Part shown: positions 5,920 through 8,855 of the stretch, piece by piece
Layout: every line of letters begins with the position of its first letter
Numbering within the stretch: position 1 is the first letter of the stretch
Assembly (NCBI GenBank): GCA_022563055.1
Contig: JADFOB010000031.1
Span: forward strand, 1-8,855
DNA length: 8,855 bases
Reading direction: 5' to 3'
Source of the DNA: Planctomycetota bacterium
GTDB lineage: Bacteria; Planctomycetota; Phycisphaerae; UBA1845
Notes under the pieces: model-generated
Database searches by the model: none
Told to the model about the DNA's origin: nothing
What the model saw: the letters and a program-made list of their open reading frames with translations, nothing else
Position numbers and translations under genes: made by a program

Positions 5920-7197
5920 TTACCACGTCGTTGGTGGATCGGGCGGCGAGCTTCGGCGCTCGTGAGCTGCCTGCGGCGTGGCGAGCGGGTGACCGCACCG
6001 GGAGCAGCTCATCGACAGTAGCTGCGTCCAACGTCGCGTCAAAAGCTGCTCGCGCCGCTGGACGTCGGCTTCGCGGCGGGCCAGCTCCTCTTCCCGGCGT
6101 CGCCCATTCGCCTCATCTCCGTCTGCCCCGGAACCGTCCGTCTCGAACTCGGTTCCTGCTTGGTCCGAGCGTCCCGAGCTCTCCCGATCACGCGGCCCGC
6201 TGCTTGGTCCAACGGAACGCGGCGCGGACTCCCGCGTCACACTGCGAGTTTCCGAGTTTCCATTAGCTCGCGAGTCACAGAGCGATCCGCCCGTGACAGC
6301 TTGGGTGTTCTGGGGCAGGACGTGCATGCGTTCCCAGGATCCGGCGGAGCTTCGACGGAGCGTAGCGAGCCACGACTCCCAACGCTTATCCGGATCCAAC
6401 TTCGCCCCTCGCTCAGTGTGGGACTTAACCGCGCGCTGCCGGCGGGCGAACGGAGACTGCTCGCTACCCTCAGTGCCGTCCGCGCACGCCTCCGATGAAG
6501 ATTCCCCGAACCAGACCGTCAGCGCAAACGGGCCGATTAGAACGCGCTCCGCACTGGCGAGTCGGGCGAACGTGCATCGGCGCCCGCTAACCCAAACACC
6601 GGTCGCACCGCCGACGTCAAAGATGGCCGGCTCACCCAGGAATGGGAAAAGGATGGCGTGGCGTTTGGAAACGTTCGGATGATCCAGCCGGATCATGGCG
6701 TCGGGATGTCGACCGATCAGCGCAATGGCATCGTCAACACGCCAAACGTCGTTGGCGTTCTCCAGGCAGACAGCCACGGGCAACGCCAACGGAGCCGCCG
6801 GTCCGGATTCCTGGCCGGGCGGCGATTCAAACGGTCGCTCGATGGGCGTCTCGACCTCGATCCGCAGCGTCGTGGTTCCGATCGTGATGCTGTCGCCATC
6901 CTCGAGTATTTCGGCGCCATCGATCCTCGCACCATTTCGGGCAGTCCCCGCATCGCTGCAGAGATCCTTGAGCACCACCGCCGTACCGGTGTTAAGGATG
7001 ACGCAGTGTGCCCTCGAAGTTACCTGATCGTGGAGGACGATGTGCGCCGGTCGCTTCGAGCCGATGAGCGTCACCGGGCGCCGGAGGTTCCATGTCTTCT
7101 GACTGGCCGTTCCCGCGCCGGCGGTCAGCCGCACGCGCGGGGCTGTGTCCGGTAATCGTACAATCTCGCCACCGCGCAGTAGCGTTTGCTGGTCCAT
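5920..7197 (-). CDS. Protein with two FHA domains, a coiled coil and a C-terminal CxxC
   Basis: 425 residues. FHA domains bind phosphothreonine peptides, so this is a signalling reader or scaffold. FHA1 spans about 42-113: Ser61-Arg62 and His64 in TSRAH and Asn88-Gly89 are the expected binding-loop positions, but the usual Arg after the first Gly is replaced (GSK, 46-48). FHA2 spans about 158-230: Gly162-Arg163, Ser177 and His180 are present, while the Asn of the final NG pair is Ser (SG, 204-205). Residues 235-363 are polar and low in complexity (many Ser, Arg, Glu), probably disordered. Residues 366-395 are a charged, Arg/Glu-rich coiled coil. Near the end a single CSRCG (398-402) looks like half of a zinc ribbon. 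The ATG at 7197 has GAGGGGG ten nt upstream. No Ser/Thr kinase or phosphatase lies in the window. The gene is divergent from surE across 264 bp. Confidence 0.88.
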   Translation of the reverse strand: MDQQTLLRGGEIVRLPDTAPRVRLTAGAGTASQKTWNLRRPVTLIGSKRPAHIVLHDQVTSRAHCVILNTGTAVVLKDLCSDAGTARNGARIDGAEILEDGDSITIGTTTLRIEVETPIERPFESPPGQESGPAAPLALPVAVCLENANDVWRVDDAIALIGRHPDAMIRLDHPNVSKRHAILFPFLGEPAIFDVGGATGVWVSGRRCTFARLASAERVLIGPFALTVWFGESSSEACADGTEGSEQSPFARRQRAVKSHTERGAKLDPDKRWESWLATLRRSSAGSWERMHVLPQNTQAVTGGSLCDSRANGNSETRSVTRESAPRSVGPSSGPRDRESSGRSDQAGTEFETDGSGADGDEANGRRREEELARREADVQRREQLLTRRWTQLLSMSCSRCGHPLATPQAAHERRSSPPDPPTTW

Positions 7198-7461
7198 GGT
7201 TCTTGTTCCCCCTCAACAGTCCGGCTTGGATCAAGCAGCCCGTCGGATCACCGGCATGGTCAACACCCGGCGAGACATTTCCGACACATCTTGCGGAATC
7301 GGGTGACGGGCGATACTACCTATCGTCGACTTTGACGGCCTGGAGATCGCGCATCGTGCCCAAGGCTAAGCCTACAATTCAATCCGAGCAGGTGCCAAGC
7401 GGCGGCGCGGGTTTTCTTGTTCGCTCCAACGACCGGTAGTATCCAGTAGTATGGAACGCCT

Positions 7462-8190
7462 ATGGACATCCTGCTGACCAATGACGACGGATACGATGCC
7501 CCAGGGTTGGCGGCTGCGTACCAGGCCCTTACCTCACTCGGCACGGTCCACGTCGTTGCCCCGGCGAAGGAGCGTTCGGCGTGCAGCCACTCGATCAGCC
7601 TCTACCGGCCCATAAGCGTGGAACGAACCGACTACGGGCGATTCGGTACGATTCACATCGTGGACGGAACGCCGGCTGACTGCGTCCGCCTGGCGATTGC
7701 GGAGCTCATTGACCGACCGATCGGGCTTGTCGTCGCGGGTATCAACCGCGGTGCCAACACCGGCGTGGATACGTTCTACTCGGGCACGATCGCCGGCGCC
7801 CGAGAGGCGACGATTCTTGGTTTTCCCGCCATGGCTGTTTCGCAGGCGATCCGAGACGGAATCGAGATCAACTGGTCCGCCGCCGCCAAGACCACGACCA
7901 AGCTGATCGTTCAACTGCAAGCCGAGGCGCTGCCCGCCGCCGGTTTCTGGAGCATCAACTTACCGGCTCCGATCCCACCCGATCCTGAGCAACACATACA
8001 TCGTGTGGAACCGGCTGTGGAAACAGCCCCGCTCTCGTTTGAGCGCTCCGAGCGGGACGGCGAACCGTTCGCGGAGTTTCGATACGGTAAGTCGTACTGG
8101 GAGCGTAGCGTATCGGAGCCGTCAGACTTTAGTGTCGTTCGCGACGGTGGCATTGCGATCACCGCCGTCCCACTGTTCGGGCGGTTCTGA
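7462..8190 (+). CDS. surE: 5'/3'-nucleotidase SurE
   Basis: 242 residues, close to the usual ~250. SurE is a metal-dependent phosphatase removing phosphate from nucleoside 5'- and 3'-monophosphates in the cytosol, linked in some bacteria to stationary-phase survival. The N-terminus ILLTNDDG gives the metal ligands Asp8 and Asp9; Ser39 (KERSAC) and Asn95 (GINRGAN) complete the active site at the same positions as in well-studied family members. VDGTPADCV (67-75) and YSGTIAGAREA (106-116) are further family motifs. The C-terminal part (about 180-235) is the variable dimerisation arm. The start is fixed by the family N-terminus; the upstream Shine-Dalgarno is weak. The partner often seen with surE, pcm, is not next to it. 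Confidence 0.96.
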   Translation: MDILLTNDDGYDAPGLAAAYQALTSLGTVHVVAPAKERSACSHSISLYRPISVERTDYGRFGTIHIVDGTPADCVRLAIAELIDRPIGLVVAGINRGANTGVDTFYSGTIAGAREATILGFPAMAVSQAIRDGIEINWSAAAKTTTKLIVQLQAEALPAAGFWSINLPAPIPPDPEQHIHRVEPAVETAPLSFERSERDGEPFAEFRYGKSYWERSVSEPSDFSVVRDGGIAITAVPLFGRF

Positions 8191-8251
8191 AATTGTCGAT
8201 TGATGATTGGTGTTTCCAATTTTCAATCTACAATCATCGATCGACAATTAG
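8191..8251. repeat. AT-rich 19-bp inverted repeat directly after surE, built on a 7-bp unit
   Basis: The arm AATTGTCGATTGATGATTG at 8191-8209 and its inverted partner at 8231-8249 match at 18 of 19 positions around a 21-nt loop. Both arms and the loop show a 7-bp period: from 8217, five units begin every 7 bases with CAAT or CGAT. The element starts on the base after the surE stop codon. The long stem could halt transcription or protect the mRNA end, but no clean T-run follows. Confidence 0.75.
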
Positions 8252-8284
8252 CGTAATGCCTCGGAGTTCGCGACGTTTTTGCGA

Positions 8285-8356
8285 TCAGAGCCCCGACCGT
8301 GAGGGAGTGGTTCCGGCGAGAACGTCGTCCCCGCTCCCTCACGGTCGGGGCTCTGA
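8285..8356. repeat. Perfect 23-bp inverted repeat of the CAGAGCCCC family
   Basis: The arm at 8285-8307 (starting TCAGAGCCCCGACCG) is an exact inverted copy of 8334-8356. Pairing continues for three more positions inward with one G-T wobble, leaving a loop of about 20 nt. The unit head matches the repeats at 5570-5690, and GACCGTGAGGGAG also occurs at 3798-3810. After the stem the plus strand continues with A residues, and after the stem in the minus direction there are also A residues, so it is not a standard intrinsic terminator. It lies about 30 bp before the ribosome-binding site of the response regulator. Confidence 0.85.
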
Positions 8357-8386
8357 AAAAATGCCATCTACGTGAGGCACAACATT

Positions 8387-8392
8387 AGGAGG
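8387..8392 (+). promoter_or_regulatory. Consensus Shine-Dalgarno for the response regulator
   Basis: AGGAGG, the strongest ribosome-binding site in the window, lies 5 nt before ATG 8398. An in-frame TTG at 8395 would be only 2 nt away, so ATG 8398 is the start. The strong site suggests higher translation than for the neighbouring genes. Confidence 0.85.
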
Positions 8393-8397
8393 ATTTG

Positions 8398-8808
8398 ATG
8401 GCTGAGCAGGTCAACAAGGTCAGCGGCAATCCGACGGTGCTCATCGTCGACGACAACGCGCAGAATCTCGAGCTGCTCGAGATCTACATGGAGGACTTGC
8501 CGGACGTGCGCGTGATCACAGCCGTCAACGGCGTCCAAGCCATGACCAGAGTGGCTGACGATTCGCCCGACCTGGTGTTGCTCGACATTATGATGCCGAA
8601 AATGAGCGGGTTCGAGGTGTGCAAGCGTATCAAGAGCGATCCCAAGACCCGTGACATCATCGTCGTGATGGTCACCGCGCTGAGCGAGACCGGTGACATC
8701 GAGCGTGCGGCGGAGTGCGGCACCGACGACTACATCTCGAAACCGATCGACCGAAAAGTCCTCGTCGACCTTGTCCGCAGCCTCCTCGGCGCCAAATCCC
8801 GAGGCTAA
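8398..8808 (+). CDS. Single-domain (CheY-like) response regulator
   Basis: 136 residues consisting of one receiver domain and no output domain. The acidic pocket Asp18-Asp19 (LIVDDN), phospho-acceptor Asp63 (LLDIMMPKMSG), switch Thr93 (MVTALSE) and Lys115 (YISKPID) are all present, so it should be phosphorylated by a histidine kinase and signal by protein-protein contact. No kinase, phosphotransfer protein or chemotaxis gene is in the window, so its circuit is unknown. LLDIMMPKMSG is the wording of PleD/DivK-type receivers more than of chemotaxis CheY; a DivK-like or kinase-adaptor role is possible but not proven. The only sequence odd about its surroundings is the large inverted repeat just upstream at 8285-8356. 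Confidence 0.93.
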   Translation: MAEQVNKVSGNPTVLIVDDNAQNLELLEIYMEDLPDVRVITAVNGVQAMTRVADDSPDLVLLDIMMPKMSGFEVCKRIKSDPKTRDIIVVMVTALSETGDIERAAECGTDDYISKPIDRKVLVDLVRSLLGAKSRG

Positions 8809-8855
8809 GGGTCAAGCATCCCCTCGCTTTAGGCTTGGTCATGCCGCTCGACGTT

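Noticed and set aside
5898..5950. 9-bp inverted repeat CTCGCCGCC/GGCGGCGAG spanning the FHA stop codon as a terminator
   Set aside because: 35-nt loop, no T-run in the direction of transcription; such a match is not rare in GC-rich DNA.
5459..5965. Plus-strand ORFs across the repeat cluster
   Set aside because: They translate the CAGAGCCCC repeats (SPKRKRGVS twice) and run antisense into the FHA gene; no coding signature.
8285..8356. Intrinsic terminator between surE and the response regulator
   Set aside because: The stem is strong, but A residues rather than T follow it in both directions; repeat element fits better.
8395..8397. TTG start for the response regulator
   Set aside because: Only 2 nt from AGGAGG; ATG 8398 has correct 5-nt spacing.
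8841..8855. ATG near the right edge as start of a next gene
   Set aside because: Only five codons are visible and no good ribosome-binding site precedes it.

Overview
The window reads as a piece of a GC-rich bacterial chromosome, most likely from Planctomycetota (Phycisphaerae-like). That assignment is an inference. It rests on the loosely packed, mostly single-gene layout, the scarcity of strong Shine-Dalgarno sites, a membrane-anchored PIN/TRAM protein, a two-FHA protein, a standalone SurE, and intergenic DNA full of short palindromic 'text-like' repeats of a kind I associate with planctomycete genomes. No rRNA or other marker gene is present to prove it.

Layout: 1-1847 (minus) is the N-terminal 615 codons of an MMPL/RND-type membrane transporter that runs off the left edge. 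1848-2215 is non-coding with small hairpins. 2216-2683 (plus) is a small secreted His/Cys-motif (YHYH-type) protein with a Gly/Ser repeat region and a C-terminal Cys-hydrophobic-Arg tail. 2838-3731 (plus) is sucD, succinyl-CoA synthetase alpha subunit, without sucC beside it. 3732-4215 is a repeat-filled convergent intergenic region with a 151-bp nested palindromic element and two copies of a covarying hairpin. 4216-5352 (minus) is a four-TM PIN/TRAM protein with a good sigma70-like promoter at 5495-5522. 5353-5919 is intergenic with that promoter and a three-copy repeat cluster. 5920-7197 (minus) is a two-FHA-domain protein. 7462-8190 (plus) is surE. 8191-8397 holds two long inverted repeats. 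8398-8808 (plus) is a single-domain CheY-like response regulator with a consensus AGGAGG site.

The genes do not form an obvious pathway or operon: a transporter, a central-metabolism subunit, a nucleotidase, an RNase-like protein and two signalling proteins (an FHA phosphothreonine reader and a receiver) stand separately. I found no convincing new multi-gene system. The most interesting content is in the non-coding DNA: at least four families of palindromic repeat, some as inverted pairs (REPIN/MITE-like), one with a compensatory base-pair change between copies, and one degenerate copy that appears to be translated as the C-terminal tail of the secreted protein.
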